A DNA stretch of 64,000 bases from assembly GCF_026241335.1 (NCBI RefSeq), contig NZ_JAPHAV010000001.1:744001-808000 (forward strand), in the 5' to 3' direction. The stretch comes from Ochrobactrum chromiisoli. Lineage in GTDB: Bacteria; Pseudomonadota; Alphaproteobacteria; Rhizobiales; Rhizobiaceae. Below, piece after piece: positions 17,881 to 27,553 of the stretch. A model generated the notes under the pieces. The model was given only the letters and a program-made list of their open reading frames with translations. It did no database searches and was not told the DNA's origin. Position 1 is the stretch's first letter. Each line of letters begins with the position of its first letter. The translations under genes were made by a program, and so were the position numbers.

Positions 17881-18831
17881 ATGACAACTCGGCTTTACTG
17901 GCATCCGATCTATCTTGAGCATCTTGTGCCGCCCGGACATCCCGAGCGGCCAGACCGTATTCGTGCACTGATGAGCGAGCTGGAGGGCGAAGAATTTTAT
18001 CGCCTTGATCGTGTGGAAGCGCCAAAAGCACATGAAGATGCCATTCTGCTCGCGCATCCCGAAAGCTATCTGCAAGCCATAAAGTCGCAAATTCCTGAGC
18101 CGCTCATTGATGGTGAAGCGGCGGCGCCGATCCATCGTATTGAAGGCGATACCTATGCAAGTCCTCAAAGCTGGGATGCCGCTTTAACTGCAATTGGTGC
18201 GGCCACCGCTGCTGTCGATGACGTATTCTTAGGCGACGCCGATAACGTGTTTGTCGCCTCGCGCCCGCCGGGCCATCATGCGGAAACAGCCACCGCGATG
18301 GGCTTTTGCCTGTTCAACAATGTGGCAATTGCGGCGCGTCATGCACAGCGTAGACATGGCGCGGAACGGATCGCGATTGTTGACTGGGACGTACATCACG
18401 GCAACGGCACGCAGGACATTTTCAAAGACGATCCAAGCGTTTTGTTCTGCTCCACGCATCAATTTCCGCTTTTTCCTGGCACAGGCCGGAAAGATGAAGT
18501 GGGTGTGGGCAACATCGTGAATGCGCCACTTTCGCCCAATACCGGCAGTCGCGAGTTTTGCGAGGCATTTAATAGTCGTGTATTGCCTGCTTTGGACAAC
18601 TTCCGGCCAGATTTGATCCTTATTTCAGCTGGCTTCGACGCGCATTTCCGCGATCCCCTTGCCGAGATCAATCTTGATGAGGCGGATTTCGATTGGGCGA
18701 CGGGCAAGCTCATGGAACGTGCAGAAAAGTTCTGCAATCACCGACTGGTGAGTGTGCTTGAAGGTGGATATGATCTTGAGGGCTTGTCGCAGTCCGCGTC
18801 TTCTCATATTACGCGGCTGTTGAAAGGATAA
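17881..18831 (+). CDS. Histone-deacetylase-family amidohydrolase (acetoin-utilisation/APAH type), 316 aa
   Basis: Zinc amidohydrolase fold. The N-terminus has HLVPPGHPERPDR, RPPGHHAE holds the tandem active-site histidines, DWDVHHGNGTQ holds two zinc ligands, and SAGFDAH the third Asp. Bacterial members deacetylate polyamines, protein lysines or other amides, and the substrate here is unknown. The length is typical. xseB follows 3 bases after the stop, so the two share a transcript. Confidence 0.93.
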   Translation: MTTRLYWHPIYLEHLVPPGHPERPDRIRALMSELEGEEFYRLDRVEAPKAHEDAILLAHPESYLQAIKSQIPEPLIDGEAAAPIHRIEGDTYASPQSWDAALTAIGAATAAVDDVFLGDADNVFVASRPPGHHAETATAMGFCLFNNVAIAARHAQRRHGAERIAIVDWDVHHGNGTQDIFKDDPSVLFCSTHQFPLFPGTGRKDEVGVGNIVNAPLSPNTGSREFCEAFNSRVLPALDNFRPDLILISAGFDAHFRDPLAEINLDEADFDWATGKLMERAEKFCNHRLVSVLEGGYDLEGLSQSASSHITRLLKG

Positions 18832-18834
18832 ACC

Positions 18835-19089
18835 ATGGTAATCGAACCGTCCAACACCGACATTGCAGTTATGAGCTTTGAGGATGCCTTGAAGCAGCTA
18901 GAGAAGATCGTCGATGCTCTGGAGCGGGGCGATGTGCCGCTGGAAGAGTCTATCCGCATCTACGAGCGCGGTGAGGCGCTGAAAAAGCATTGCGACACGC
19001 TGCTCAAATCTGCGGAAGACAAGGTTGAGAAAATTCGCATTGGTCGCGATGGCCAGCCGGCAGGCACCGAGCCGCTCGACGCGGAATAA
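18835..19089 (+). CDS. xseB: Exodeoxyribonuclease VII small subunit, 84 aa
   Basis: The XseB helical hairpin is clear: [21 protein letters not shown], then [19 protein letters not shown]. It pairs with XseA (not in this window) to degrade single-stranded DNA. Length is typical. It is co-transcribed with the deacetylase-family gene, an arrangement I recall in Rhizobiales. Confidence 0.95.
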   Translation: MVIEPSNTDIAVMSFEDALKQLEKIVDALERGDVPLEESIRIYERGEALKKHCDTLLKSAEDKVEKIRIGRDGQPAGTEPLDAE

Positions 19090-19106
19090 GATCAACTGCA
19101 CTTTAT

Positions 19107-19137
19107 CAAAAAAATAGCGGCTCGTTTGAGCCGCTAT
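19107..19137 (-). terminator. Terminator between xseB and the porin gene
   Basis: ATAGCGGCTC / GAGCCGCTAT, 10-bp perfect stem, loop of 4. Seven A precede it on the plus strand, giving seven U on minus-strand transcripts, so it mainly ends the porin mRNA. The plus side (CTGTTTG) is weaker. Confidence 0.85.
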
Positions 19138-19207
19138 CTGTTTGTGTCACTACGATCTGACTGGAGGTCTCACGATTGCAGTGACCCCTGTTTTCAAGCC
19201 AGTAGGC

Positions 19208-20290
19208 TTAGAACGAACGCTGGAAGCGAACCATACCCTGAACGGCATCTTTGCCCTTCAGAACGGCGTGATTGTCGTTCCACTTGGTGTACGAGATTTC
19301 AGGCGTTACAGTGAAGCCCGGCACGAGCGTGTAGGCGACATTCATAGTACCCGCAAAACGACCAGCTTCTTCGTAAGCCGCCTGAATGTTGAAGGCTGCT
19401 TTCTTGTTGATCTTGTACTTTGCGCCACCCCAGACAGCCCAATCGCCGCCCCAAGTGCCGTAGAAGCTGTCGATCTGACGAACGCCTGCAATATAGTGGT
19501 CGTCGTTCGACTTGTAAGCGCCCTGTGTCCAGATAGAGAACTGGTCGGTGACGTTGACGTCGAGGCGAACCTTGCCCATCCACTTTTCATTGAGCGCGTC
19601 GTAAGCTGCAACACCAGCGATTGAACCCCAATCCTGAGCGAGCTTCAGACCACCAACCACATGTGGCGTGTAGTCGTCGATGGTGACGGAACCATTGGAA
19701 TCGCCATTGCCGCCCTGTTCAAGCGCAACGATGGCCGAAAAGCCGTTGCCGCCCTTGAAAGTGTAACTGATTGCGTTGGTGCGCGTGCCGCCTGCCAGAA
19801 TAACGTCGTCGTTGATGACATCGCCAAGATAGCCGGTGAAGGTTACGAATGCCGATTCATCCAGACCCACACGGAGGCCGCCGAGCTGGATGTAGCCGTA
19901 ACGCAGAGTGCCGGTTGAACCTGCATCAGCGCCATTCTGGTACTGGAAGCGCGTTTCAGCATAGGTCTTCAGTGTTCCCAGTTCGGTTTCCGAAGCGGTC
20001 GAGAAGCGGAGCGAGAAACGGCTCAGAATGTCGTAGGTGTCGCGGTCACGACCTGCAATATTCTTGGCATATACGTTGTCGCCGCCCTTGATGTCCATAC
20101 GCACATAGCCATGGATGCGAAGGCATGTTTCTGTGCCCGGAATGTAGAAGTAGCCCGCGCCGTAAGCGTCGCAAACGCGAACATATTCTACGGCTTCTGG
20201 CTCTGGTGCAACAATCGCATCAGCAGCCTGGGCAACGGAAGCGAAAGAAAATACTGCAGCCGAAGCGCAGAGAAAATGCTTAACCCTCAT
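19208..20290 (-). CDS. Omp2-family porin, 360 aa
   Basis: Trimeric outer-membrane beta-barrel porin. A 22-residue signal peptide ends in AQA, and the mature protein starts [38 protein letters not shown] and the final VRFQRSF (C-terminal Phe recognised by the BAM machinery) are shared with Brucella Omp2a/Omp2b, as are [12 protein letters not shown] and [14 protein letters not shown]. The mature protein is shorter in the eyelet/loop-3 region than I recall for Brucella Omp2b. ATG 20290 has GGAG 6 bases upstream; 19 further in-frame codons lie upstream without a ribosome site. Monocistronic, with its own terminator. Confidence 0.93.
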   Translation of the reverse strand: MRVKHFLCASAAVFSFASVAQAADAIVAPEPEAVEYVRVCDAYGAGYFYIPGTETCLRIHGYVRMDIKGGDNVYAKNIAGRDRDTYDILSRFSLRFSTASETELGTLKTYAETRFQYQNGADAGSTGTLRYGYIQLGGLRVGLDESAFVTFTGYLGDVINDDVILAGGTRTNAISYTFKGGNGFSAIVALEQGGNGDSNGSVTIDDYTPHVVGGLKLAQDWGSIAGVAAYDALNEKWMGKVRLDVNVTDQFSIWTQGAYKSNDDHYIAGVRQIDSFYGTWGGDWAVWGGAKYKINKKAAFNIQAAYEEAGRFAGTMNVAYTLVPGFTVTPEISYTKWNDNHAVLKGKDAVQGMVRFQRSF

Positions 20291-20591
20291 AAGAGTCTCC
20301 GTAAGTGAGGTGTGACGGAGCTGCTTATAGAGAGCGTTAAAAAACAAACAATATCAATTAGATGTCAGATCAATGAAGTTTTAATGACGAAGCAACACCT
20401 CAATAGAAAAATATAAGTTCTAGGGATATTTTTTAGCTGTTGTATTTGAGTAACAGCTTTATTGACAGCATTTCAGGACGTCTATTTTAAGCGGATCAGA
20501 TCGGTGCTCTAATTCTTTGTTTTAACGTGCATCTTTGTCCGAAAACCGTTTCACACTTTTCGGGATGCGCTCGAACGTATTTTCGCTTTTT
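20291..20591. other. Spacer upstream of the porin gene
   Basis: 301 bases of AT-rich sequence with no credible gene. The half next to the porin must contain its promoter; the other half contains the palindromic repeat at 20529-20568. Confidence 0.5.
20529..20568. repeat. Dispersed intergenic palindrome (GCATC...GATGC type), copy 2
   Basis: GCATC and GATGC ends with CCGAAAA (20539-20545) / TTTTCGG (20557-20563) inside. It is the reverse complement of the copy at 4500-4537 apart from a few differences and two extra bases. Confidence 0.75.
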
Positions 20592-21113
20592 CTAAAAAAA
20601 TAGTTTCTTGAGGTGATGCGCATAAGGGGCCAGAACCCCACTGAGCAGATACGGGCCAAGCCCCCAGACGAGTGTCCAGCCCGCAGCGCCTACAACATTT
20701 GCGGCAATAAAATGCAGTGGCTTCATCTTCATTGAACCTGCAACAACGCCATTAAGCTGTCTTAGCAGCACAACGAAACGGGCGGTCGCGACCACATAGA
20801 TGCCCTTAGTGTCGAAAAGTTTCTCGAATTGATCAAGCCTCTCAGGCGTTAGCTTCACCAGATATCCATAGCGCAATATCAATGCACGCCCACCATAGCG
20901 GCCGATCAGATAGCCGGTGCAATCTCCTAAAACTGCACCAATGAAGACGGCCAGCAAAACATGTTCGATATCCAGCGTGCCATGCAACGCCAGAAGCGAG
21001 CAGGCTATCAGGGCACTTTCGCCGGGAAGCGGTGCGCCAAAAGATTCAAAATAGACAATCACGAAGATGGCGAAAGCACCATAGGCGGCAATGTAATGAT
21101 CGATGTACCCCAT
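20592..21113 (-). CDS. DedA-family (VTT-domain) membrane protein, 173 aa
   Basis: Five or so hydrophobic segments with the VTT/SNARE-associated signature: FESFGAPLPGESAL, then GDCTGYLIGRYGGR and VVATARFVVLLRQLNGVVAGSMKM. DedA proteins are inner-membrane lipid flippases/transporters (undecaprenyl phosphate or phosphatidylethanolamine) needed for envelope homeostasis. The stop codon lies in an A/T-rich run (KKLFF end). Single gene. Confidence 0.88.
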   Translation of the reverse strand: MGYIDHYIAAYGAFAIFVIVYFESFGAPLPGESALIACSLLALHGTLDIEHVLLAVFIGAVLGDCTGYLIGRYGGRALILRYGYLVKLTPERLDQFEKLFDTKGIYVVATARFVVLLRQLNGVVAGSMKMKPLHFIAANVVGAAGWTLVWGLGPYLLSGVLAPYAHHLKKLFF

Positions 21114-21144
21114 AAGGTGCAGGTGCTTTCGTGGATAACGTCAT

Positions 21145-21174
21145 AAAAAGGCTCCGGCACAAACCGGAGCCTTT
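21145..21174 (-). terminator. Terminator after the GlsB/YeaQ gene
   Basis: AAAGGCTCCGG / CCGGAGCCTTT (11 bp, loop of 6). On the minus strand it is followed by TTTTT. Confidence 0.8.
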
Positions 21175-21191
21175 GCACTATAGCGTGTTTT

Positions 21192-21455
21192 TTAGCCGAT
21201 GGAACGCTTGCCGGTAATCTTATGGTAGGCCAACAAAACGATGACAGAGCCGATAATGGCAATGATCAGGCTCATTGGATCGAAGGCACCTGTGACGCCG
21301 CGGCCAAACAGAAATGAAGAAATGACACCGCCAACGATGGCCCCGACAATGCCTAATGCAATGTCGAAGAACATACCCTGACCGCTTTTGTTGACGATTT
21401 TACTGCCGATGAAGCCGGCAATCAGTCCAAGAATAATCCAGCTTATAACAGACAT
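21192..21455 (-). CDS. GlsB/YeaQ/YmgE-family stress-response membrane protein, 87 aa
   Basis: Three glycine-rich hydrophobic segments spanning nearly the entire length, starting SWIILGLIAGFIGSKIVN and then DIALGIVGAIVGG. The family (formerly called transglycosylase-associated) is stress-induced and of unclear biochemical role. Single gene with its own terminator. Confidence 0.9.
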   Translation of the reverse strand: MSVISWIILGLIAGFIGSKIVNKSGQGMFFDIALGIVGAIVGGVISSFLFGRGVTGAFDPMSLIIAIIGSVIVLLAYHKITGKRSIG

Positions 21456-21621
21456 CTAATATCTCCGATTGCGAAAATAATAATATGCATCAAGAAATTA
21501 GAAAATTTTCACAATAGTTTCGATTTGACAAGGTATAATCCTTGTCAAAAGCAAAAACTTATTTCACCTTAACTTAATCGCACGTGATAAAGTCACGGCG
21601 TCCAACAGGGAGTATCGCGTG

Positions 21622-22185
21622 ATGGGAAGCTATGATGACAATTCCAACAACTCGCCGATCCCCGGCGGCAGCCTTGCCAAGCCGGTTCTGATTGCATTGG
21701 GTGCATTGCTTGTCGGCAAAATGCTCAAAGGGCACAGTGATGAGCCGGAGCAGCCTGCACCTATCCCGGATCAGTCGGCGCAGCAGGCAGATCATGGCGG
21801 CGGCTTGCTCGGCGGTATTCTGGGTGGGCTCGGTGGTCTGCTTGGCGGGACGCTTGCCAGTGGCGGAGCAGCCTCGGCACCCGCAGCACCCGGCCCATTG
21901 GGTGGCGGCTTAGGTGGTCTGCTTGATCAGCTCAAACAGGCAGGTCTTGGTGACAAGGTGGATTCCTGGGTCGGGCAGGGCAGCAATCATCAGATTGAGC
22001 CGGGACAGCTTGGCGATGCGCTTGGCCAGAAGACTTTGAGCGAAATTGCAGCCCATGCCGGTATTGATCAGCAGGAGTTGCTTAATCAGCTCTCTCAGGT
22101 GCTGCCGGGATTGGTCGATAAGCTCACTACAAATGGGCAAGTGCCAGACACGAACGAATTGTCGCGCCTGTTGCACAATCGCTGA
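21622..22185 (+). CDS. YidB/DUF937-family protein, 187 aa
   Basis: The N-terminal third contains a hydrophobic stretch (KPVLIALGALLVGKML) followed by a Gly-rich low-complexity linker with LLGGILGGLGGLLGG repeats. The C-terminal 80 residues match the YidB domain: LLDQLKQAGLGDKVDSWVG, QIEPGQLGDALG, then GIDQQELLNQLSQVLPGLVDKLT. Function is unknown. GTG 21619 is directly upstream and also possible; ATG 21622 with AGGGAG ten bases before is used. Confidence 0.85.
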   Translation: MGSYDDNSNNSPIPGGSLAKPVLIALGALLVGKMLKGHSDEPEQPAPIPDQSAQQADHGGGLLGGILGGLGGLLGGTLASGGAASAPAAPGPLGGGLGGLLDQLKQAGLGDKVDSWVGQGSNHQIEPGQLGDALGQKTLSEIAAHAGIDQQELLNQLSQVLPGLVDKLTTNGQVPDTNELSRLLHNR

Positions 22186-22257
22186 TATAGCCCTATCTTT
22201 TTTAAGGTCACGCAACGGCAAACGGCTTGCCGGTGCGCTTTTATTGGTGGCAGCCTG

Positions 22258-23178
22258 ATGAGTTTCTTCCCCTGTCCTGATCCGGTGCTTGGAGACAAGA
22301 CAACCGTGGATGCAATCGAAACGCTGGTAATCCCACGCACAAGCGATATTGGCGGGCTGGAAGTTCGCCGTGCTTTGCCGACTGTGCGCAGGCGTCTGGT
22401 TGGGCCATTTATTTTCTTTGATCGTATGGGACCGGCTGTTTTAAAGGACGGTGACGCGCTGGATGTGCGCCCGCATCCGCATATTGGTCTTTCAACAGTC
22501 ACGTATCTTTTCGACGGCCATATCCGCCATCGTGATAGCCTTGGCACGGAAATGGTGATCCGTCCGGGTGATGTGAATTTGATGACCGCTGGTCGCGGCA
22601 TCGTGCATTCTGAGCGCTCGCCGGAAGAAGAGCGGGATGGACCGCTGTCGATCTCCGGTGTGCAGACATGGCTGGCATTGCCGGAGCAATTTGAAGAGAG
22701 CGATCCGCATTTTTATCATACCAATTCGCCTGAATTGCCGCTGATGGAAGACCCCGAGTTTAACGGGCGCCTCATCATTGGCTCGATGCACGGCGTTTCA
22801 TCTCCCGTTATCCAGCATGCTGAAACATTGTATGCAGATATTGACGTGTTGCCCGGCGGACGCTTTCACATTCCGCCAACAACCGAAGAACGCGCGATCT
22901 ATACGCTGCGCGGCAATGTTGGCATTGGGGGCGAGGTGTTCCCGCCTGATCGGCTGCTGGCGTTTCGTCCGGGCGATGATATTGTTGTACAGGCTGGCCC
23001 TGAAGGCGCGCATTTTATGTTGTTCGGTGGTGCAACGCTTGGTTCAAAACGCTATGTCTGGTGGAATTTTGTCTCGTCTTCGAGAGAACGCATTGAGCAG
23101 GCCAAGGAAGAATGGCGTAGCGGTCGCTTTGATATTGTGCCGGGCGATGAAGAAGAGTTCATACCTTTGCCGGAATGA
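22258..23178 (+). CDS. Pirin-family cupin protein, 306 aa
   Basis: Double cupin. The N-terminal metal ligands appear in RPHPHIGLSTVTYLFDG and in GRGIVHSERS, the His-His-His-Glu set of iron-binding pirins. The C-terminal cupin (VLPGGRFHIPPTTEERAIYTL) is also recognisable. Related proteins act as quercetinases or as redox-sensing regulators, so the role cannot be fixed. It starts 72 bases after the YidB gene and may be cotranscribed with it. Confidence 0.9.
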   Translation: MSFFPCPDPVLGDKTTVDAIETLVIPRTSDIGGLEVRRALPTVRRRLVGPFIFFDRMGPAVLKDGDALDVRPHPHIGLSTVTYLFDGHIRHRDSLGTEMVIRPGDVNLMTAGRGIVHSERSPEEERDGPLSISGVQTWLALPEQFEESDPHFYHTNSPELPLMEDPEFNGRLIIGSMHGVSSPVIQHAETLYADIDVLPGGRFHIPPTTEERAIYTLRGNVGIGGEVFPPDRLLAFRPGDDIVVQAGPEGAHFMLFGGATLGSKRYVWWNFVSSSRERIEQAKEEWRSGRFDIVPGDEEEFIPLPE

Positions 23179-23180
23179 TG

Positions 23181-23227
23181 GAGCATTTCCAGCAAAAGTG
23201 TGAAGCGGTTTTGCGTTGCATAATGCG
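23181..23227. repeat. Dispersed intergenic palindrome, copy with mixed features
   Basis: GCAAAA (23192-23197) pairs with TTTTGC (23209-23214) around GTGTGAAGCGG. It shares GAGCATTTCC with the 5722 element and AAAGTGTGAAxCGGTTTT with the 4500 element, linking the two subtypes. It lies directly after the pirin stop codon. Confidence 0.65.
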
Positions 23228-23344
23228 ATAAAAACAAAAAGCTATCGTATAGGACAACATGTCTCGCCGGGCCCCGGTAAGCTTGATCTGTGCTGACTGC
23301 TGCTATACCGACAAATAAAAATCGAACCAGAACAGGTTGTTTTC

Positions 23345-25261
23345 ATGTCCCGACCCATCACCCCATTGCTCGATAAGGCGCCGACCCCGGAAGCCCTTCG
23401 CGCATTGCCGGAACAGGATTTGCCAAAGCTTGCGGAAGAATTGCGCGCCGAGCTGGTCGATGCTGTTTCGACCACCGGCGGGCATCTTGGGGCGGGGCTT
23501 GGTGTGGTGGAACTCACCATCGCGCTGCATCACGTTTTTGACACGCCGCATGATCGTATCATCTGGGATGTGGGGCATCAGGCCTATCCGCACAAAATTC
23601 TGACAGGACGTCGCGACCGCATTCGAACTCTCAGACAGGAAGGCGGCCTCTCTGGTTTTACCAAGCGAACCGAGAGCGAATATGACCCCTTTGGCGCAGC
23701 CCATTCCTCGACCTCCATTTCGGCGGGTCTTGGTATGGCTGTGGCAAGCGATCTTTCGGGCGAAAAGCGCAATGTGATTGCAGTGATCGGCGATGGCTCC
23801 ATGTCGGCTGGTATGGCCTATGAAGCGATGAACAATGCCGGTGCGCTTGATGCGCGCCTGATCGTGATCCTCAACGACAATGATATGTCGATTGCACCAC
23901 CAACGGGTGCCATGAGCGCTTATCTGGCGCGTCTTGTTTCCGGCAAGACCTATCGCAGCGTGCGTGATGCTGCCAAACAGGTTGCCAAGAAACTGCCGAA
24001 GTTTTTGCAGGACAAGGCACGCAAATCGGAAGAATTTACGCGCGCTTTTTTCACTGGTGGCACGCTGTTTGAAGAGTTGGGCTTTTATTATGTCGGCCCG
24101 ATTGACGGTCACAACCTAGACCATCTGCTGCCCGTTCTCAAAAATGTGCGTGACACGCAGGAAGGTCCGGTGCTGATCCATGTGGTAACGCAGAAGGGTA
24201 AGGGCTATGCGCCCGCTGAGGCCGCTGCCGACAAATATCACGGCGTCAACAAGTTTGACGTGATCACTGGCAAGCAGGCAAAGCCGCCAGCAAATGCACC
24301 AAGCTATACCAAGATTTTCGCCACCAGCCTGATTGAAGAAGCCCGCCATGACGACAAGATCGTTGCAGTGACGGCTGCGATGCCAACCGGCACCGGCCTT
24401 GATCTTTTTGGTGAAGCTTTTCCGAAACGCATTTTCGATGTCGGCATTGCCGAGCAACATGCGGTGACCTTTGCCGCAGGCCTTGCAACGGAAGGCTATA
24501 AGCCGTTCTGTGCGATCTACTCGACTTTCCTTCAGCGGGGCTATGATCAGGTCGTGCACGACGTGTCGATCCAGAATCTGCCTGTGCGTTTTCCCATCGA
24601 CCGTGCCGGTCTGGTGGGGGCCGATGGCCCAACGCATGCCGGTTCGTTCGATACCGGTTTCCTCGCGGCCCTTCCGGGCTTTGTGGTTATGGCTGCATCC
24701 GACGAAGCCGAACTACGCCATATGGTGCGCACGGCTGCGGACTATGATGAAGGCCCGATTTCCTTCCGCTATCCGCGTGGCGATGGTGTCGGCGTGGAAC
24801 TGCCGGAACGTGGTTCGGTGCTTGAAATCGGTAAGGGCCGTATCGTGCGCGAAGGTACCAAAGTGGCACTTCTCTCCTTCGGTACGCGTTTGCAGGAATG
24901 CCTGAGCGCTGCTGACGAGCTTGCTGCGGCAGGTCTTTCGACAACGGTTGCCGATGCACGTTTTGCCAAGCCGCTTGATCAGGATCTCATTCGTCGCCTT
25001 GCGCGTGAGCATGAAGTGCTGGTGACGATTGAAGAAGGTGCGGCTGGTGGTTTTGCCGCCCATGTGCTGCAATTCCTCGCCACCGACGGGCTGCTTGATC
25101 GCGGCCTGAAAGTGCGTGTGCTGACCCTGCCAGACACTTATCAGGATCATGCCAAGCCGGAAGTCATGTATGCCAATGCCGGTCTTGACCGTGCCGGTAT
25201 TGTCCATAGCGTCTTTGCAGCTTTGGGCCGCGAAGAAGTGACAGCATCCTTCCGTGCCTGA
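23345..25261 (+). CDS. dxs: 1-deoxy-D-xylulose-5-phosphate synthase, 638 aa
   Basis: Thiamine-diphosphate transketolase-like enzyme condensing pyruvate and glyceraldehyde 3-phosphate, first step of the MEP isoprenoid pathway. [18 protein letters not shown] with NDNDMSI forms the ThDP/Mg site. The pyrimidine-domain Glu is in [15 protein letters not shown], and [10 protein letters not shown] and a full C-terminal domain follow. ATG 23345 sits after GTTTTC with a weak ribosome site. The end overlaps tlyA by 8 bases, a pairing seen in many bacteria. Confidence 0.97.
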   Translation: MSRPITPLLDKAPTPEALRALPEQDLPKLAEELRAELVDAVSTTGGHLGAGLGVVELTIALHHVFDTPHDRIIWDVGHQAYPHKILTGRRDRIRTLRQEGGLSGFTKRTESEYDPFGAAHSSTSISAGLGMAVASDLSGEKRNVIAVIGDGSMSAGMAYEAMNNAGALDARLIVILNDNDMSIAPPTGAMSAYLARLVSGKTYRSVRDAAKQVAKKLPKFLQDKARKSEEFTRAFFTGGTLFEELGFYYVGPIDGHNLDHLLPVLKNVRDTQEGPVLIHVVTQKGKGYAPAEAAADKYHGVNKFDVITGKQAKPPANAPSYTKIFATSLIEEARHDDKIVAVTAAMPTGTGLDLFGEAFPKRIFDVGIAEQHAVTFAAGLATEGYKPFCAIYSTFLQRGYDQVVHDVSIQNLPVRFPIDRAGLVGADGPTHAGSFDTGFLAALPGFVVMAASDEAELRHMVRTAADYDEGPISFRYPRGDGVGVELPERGSVLEIGKGRIVREGTKVALLSFGTRLQECLSAADELAAAGLSTTVADARFAKPLDQDLIRRLAREHEVLVTIEEGAAGGFAAHVLQFLATDGLLDRGLKVRVLTLPDTYQDHAKPEVMYANAGLDRAGIVHSVFAALGREEVTASFRA

Positions 25262-26015
25262 TTTCACGCAAGATAAAAGCGTGCGGCTCGATCAGTTGCT
25301 GGTCGAGCTTGCCTTGTTTGCAACGCGTTCGCGTGCGCGCGATGCAATTTTGCGCGGCACAGTGAAGGTTGACGGCAAGCCCGTCACCAAGCCGGGGCAG
25401 ACGGTTGCGCGCACCGTCAAAATCATTGTCGATGATCCGGCAAGCAGCTATGTTTCGCGCGGTGCGTTGAAGCTTATAGCAGCCCTTGATTATTTTGGCC
25501 TTGATGTGAAGGGGCGCACCGCGCTTGATATAGGCGCGTCAACTGGCGGCTTCACGCAGGTTTTGCTGGAGCGCGGCGCGACCCATGTGCTTGCCATAGA
25601 TGTCGGTCATGATCAGTTGCATGAAAGCCTGCGCAATGACCCACGCGTGACAAACAGCGAGGGGGTTAATGCCCGCGCGCTTGAGATTTCCCATCTTGAT
25701 GGACGCGACGTCGATTGTGTGGTGTCGGACGTCAGTTTCATTTCATTGAAACTCGCATTGCCTCCGGCATTGGCGCAGGCACAAAAAGATGCTATCTGCG
25801 CGCTTCTCGTAAAGCCGCAGTTTGAAGCCGGGCGTGAGGCTATCGGCAAAGGCGGCATTCTGCGTGATCCGAAAGACGGCGAACGCATTGCGGAAGAATT
25901 GAAATCATGGCTTGAAACGCAGCCCGGCTGGCGCGCTCTTGGCCTCTGTCCGTCGCCTATTGAAGGTGGCGATGGCAATCGTGAATATCTCTTGGCAGGA
26001 AAGAAAGACCAATGA
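25254..26015 (+). CDS. tlyA: TlyA-family rRNA 2'-O-methyltransferase, 253 aa
   Basis: An N-terminal S4 RNA-binding domain ([21 protein letters not shown], about 9-70) is followed by an FtsJ-like methyltransferase with the SAM motif [20 protein letters not shown]. The K-D-K-E catalytic set fits SRGALKL (Lys), DVSFISL (Asp) and VKPQFEAGR (Lys, Glu). The family methylates cytidines of 16S/23S rRNA (the capreomycin-sensitivity methylation); the name haemolysin is historical. GTG start inside dxs; the stop overlaps the next gene by 4 bases. Confidence 0.92.
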   Translation: MPDFTQDKSVRLDQLLVELALFATRSRARDAILRGTVKVDGKPVTKPGQTVARTVKIIVDDPASSYVSRGALKLIAALDYFGLDVKGRTALDIGASTGGFTQVLLERGATHVLAIDVGHDQLHESLRNDPRVTNSEGVNARALEISHLDGRDVDCVVSDVSFISLKLALPPALAQAQKDAICALLVKPQFEAGREAIGKGGILRDPKDGERIAEELKSWLETQPGWRALGLCPSPIEGGDGNREYLLAGKKDQ

Positions 26016-27241
26016 CGACCCAGGTAACAATCCGCTCGATGGGTGCGGGCGGCGATGGCGTTGCCAATCTTTCAGATGGCCAGCTTTTTGTCCCTTTCAC
26101 GCTGCCGGGCGAAGTGGCCAATGTTGCGCGTGACAAAAACCGCGCCACGGTAATCGCGTTGCTTGAAACGTCTGCTGAACGCCAAGACCCTGCCTGCCAG
26201 CATTTTGAAGATTGCGGTGGCTGCGCTTTGCAACACTGGCAGGACGAGCCTTACCGCGCATGGAAGCGCGAACTTGTGGTCTCAGCCTTGAAGGGCCGTG
26301 GCCTTGATGTGCAAGTGGATGCGCTGGTTACTTGCAAGCCGCAATCGCGCCGCCGAGCGACTTTCGCTGCACGCAAGACGGAAAAAGGCGTGCTGCTCGG
26401 TTTTAACCGTCACCAGAGCCACGAAATCATCGATATTGTCGAATGCGCGGTTACCGTGCCGGAAATTATTGCGCGCCTTGATGATCTGCGCGAAGTGGGC
26501 GCACTGATTGCTCCGGGCTCAAAGCCGTTCAAACTGGCCGCGACTGTTACGGCCTCCGGGCTTGATCTTGCAGCAAGTGGCTGTGGCACGCTCAGCGACG
26601 AGCAGCGCCGTGCGCTCACCGCCCTTATGATGAAAAAGGACTTTGCACGCCTTTCGCATGAAGGCGAAATCATCGTCGAGCCCAAAAAGCCGGTCATTCA
26701 TTTTGGCAAAGTGCCGGTTCCGGTGCCGCCGGGTTGCTTCTTGCAGGCAACGGTTGATGCCGAAGAGGCGATGGTGTCGCTGGTGCAGGCACATCTTGGC
26801 AAAGCGAAACGCGTGGCAGATCTCTTCTGCGGTGTTGGTACATTTGCGCTGCGCATTGCCGAAAAGAGTGCCGTGCACGCCGTTGAAAACGATGCGCCAG
26901 CACTCGCGGCGCTTGATCGCGGCGTGCGCCACGTGCAGGGCTTGAAGCCCGTAACCGTTGAACGCCGCGATCTGTTCCGCCGCCCGCTGATGCCGAAGGA
27001 ATTGCTGCCTTACAATGCGGTGGTTTTCGATCCGCCGCGTGCGGGTGCAGAAGAACAGGCGCTTGAGCTGGCAAAGTCGAAGGTGGAAAAGGTTGTCGCG
27101 ATTTCGTGCAACCCTGTAACACTTGCGCGCGATCTCGCCATTCTGGTGAAAGGCGGTTATCGCATCACGCGTGTCACGCCGATTGACCAGTTTCTGTGGT
27201 CGCCCCATGTTGAAGCGGTGGCGACACTGGTGAAGAAATAA
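26012..27241 (+). CDS. TrmA/RlmD-family 5-methyluridine RNA methyltransferase, 409 aa
   Basis: SAM-dependent U5 methylation of rRNA or tRNA. An N-terminal TRAM-like beta region is followed by an Fe-S ligand set (CQHFEDCGGCALQHW, residues 67-81). The Rossmann motif is VADLFCGVGTFALRIA, FDPPRAGAEEQ follows, and SCNPVTLARD holds the nucleophilic Cys. Which uridine is modified (RlmD/RlmC-type) cannot be said from sequence alone. It overlaps tlyA by ATGA, so dxs-tlyA-this gene form one operon, ended by a terminator at 27366. Confidence 0.93.
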   Translation: MTTQVTIRSMGAGGDGVANLSDGQLFVPFTLPGEVANVARDKNRATVIALLETSAERQDPACQHFEDCGGCALQHWQDEPYRAWKRELVVSALKGRGLDVQVDALVTCKPQSRRRATFAARKTEKGVLLGFNRHQSHEIIDIVECAVTVPEIIARLDDLREVGALIAPGSKPFKLAATVTASGLDLAASGCGTLSDEQRRALTALMMKKDFARLSHEGEIIVEPKKPVIHFGKVPVPVPPGCFLQATVDAEEAMVSLVQAHLGKAKRVADLFCGVGTFALRIAEKSAVHAVENDAPALAALDRGVRHVQGLKPVTVERRDLFRRPLMPKELLPYNAVVFDPPRAGAEEQALELAKSKVEKVVAISCNPVTLARDLAILVKGGYRITRVTPIDQFLWSPHVEAVATLVKK

Positions 27242-27365
27242 ACACTGCCGCGGCCTCACATTCGGAGTCACGGTGTCTATAATTGTTACTGACTGGTCGT
27301 TGTTTTTCCGGATCAGCTGATCTCGCAATATTGCGGTAAAATTCGACATTGCTAAAAGATAAGGG

Positions 27366-27398
27366 CCTGAATGAGTGATATTCGCCATTCAGGTTTTT
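27366..27398 (+). terminator. Terminator of the dxs-tlyA-methyltransferase operon
   Basis: CCTGAATG / CATTCAGG stem (8 bp, 12-base loop) followed by TTTTT. It includes the first ATG of the frame that continues into the next gene, so that ATG is not a credible start. Confidence 0.7.
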
Positions 27399-27553
27399 CA
27401 TTTCATGGCCGTGCATGGGACGTTTCTGTGCGTCGCATTGCCATGTTCATATCGCGTTTTGTGCAGATTTTTGCCGACAGGCTGCAAGACGTATCACCGG
27501 CGCGGTTCTTTCCTCCCCTTTGTGAACAGCGCCCTGCGATAGACGATTATAAA

